DNA from: an uncultured Christensenella sp.
GTDB lineage: Bacteria > Bacillota > Clostridia > Christensenellales > Borkfalkiaceae
DNA length: 64,000 nucleotides
Direction of reading: 5' to 3'
Assembly (NCBI GenBank): GCA_910577555.1
Contig: CAJTLF010000008.1
Coordinates: 1-64,000 of the forward strand
In this document: positions 63,944 to 64,000 of the stretch, piece after piece
Position numbering within the stretch: position 1 is the stretch's first letter
How the letters are laid out: the number at the start of each line of letters is the position of its first letter
Made by a program: the position numbers and the translations under genes
The notes under the pieces: model-generated
Databases searched by the model: none
The model's input: the letters and a program-made list of their open reading frames with translations, nothing else
Told to the model about the DNA's origin: nothing

Positions 63944-63963
63944 GCCGCGCCGCAAGGCGCGGC
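63944..63963. terminator. GC-rich hairpin near the right edge
   Basis: GCCGCGCC (63944-63951), GCAA tetraloop, GGCGCGGC (63956-63963), followed by GTGCCTTTAATT. Probably the terminator of a gene beyond the window, or part of the repeat unit. Confidence 0.45.
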
Positions 63964-64000
63964 GTGCCTTTAATTAAGTTGCGTCGTCGTAGAAGCCGTC

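Overview
The window looks like a chromosomal segment of an anaerobic, gut-type Bacillota (Clostridia, Christensenellales-like). The support is a HydABC-type electron-bifurcating [FeFe] hydrogenase, an AddAB recombination nuclease, NiaR-linked NAD synthesis, and very large secreted MBG/InlB/DUF6273-type surface proteins. I see no tRNA, rRNA, CRISPR array or recognisable insertion sequence.

Region 1 (1-9535) is clearly AT-rich compared with the rest and reads like an acquired defence island. Transcribed leftwards it carries an Eco57I-class N6-adenine methyltransferase (cut by the left edge), a PLD-nuclease/SNF2-type helicase, a Fic-domain protein whose motif histidine is Gln, and a separate three-gene operon (two uncharacterised small proteins plus a ComEC-like metallo-beta-lactamase-fold hydrolase). 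Its right edge at about 9535 coincides with the abrupt 5' truncation of a BspA-like leucine-rich-repeat gene.

Region 2 (12333-32851) is a leftward run that probably forms one operon. It encodes a membrane hybrid histidine kinase, a REC/HD-GYP/PAS/GGDEF c-di-GMP regulator, a small coiled-coil protein, a 4555-residue membrane-anchored MBG-repeat protein, and a membrane protein with a duplicated domain. The first pair and the last pair each overlap by 4 nt. An array of GTGAAAA heptamers at exact 21-bp spacing sits at the head of the operon.

Region 3 (32852-37831) is NAD(P) precursor metabolism: pnuC behind an attenuator-like leader, and a leftward nadB-nadC-niaR operon with a palindrome over its promoter. 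A PRC-barrel gene and a small membrane protein follow.

Region 4 (37895-50556) holds addB-addA, a lipoprotein, a YjbR-family gene overlapping a D-2-hydroxyacid dehydrogenase, a stand-alone GltD-like flavoprotein and an InlB-repeat lipoprotein.

Region 5 (50735-51554) is a small AT-rich regulatory module: an XRE repressor divergent from a DUF6809-like gene, with three palindromic operators spaced exactly 29 bp apart.

Region 6 (51616-55744) is hydC-hydB-hydA. Region 7 (56012-63826) is a 2604-residue secreted beta-helix/MBG protein ending in NPVTGE without a sorting tail, followed by a short dispersed-type repeat at the right edge.
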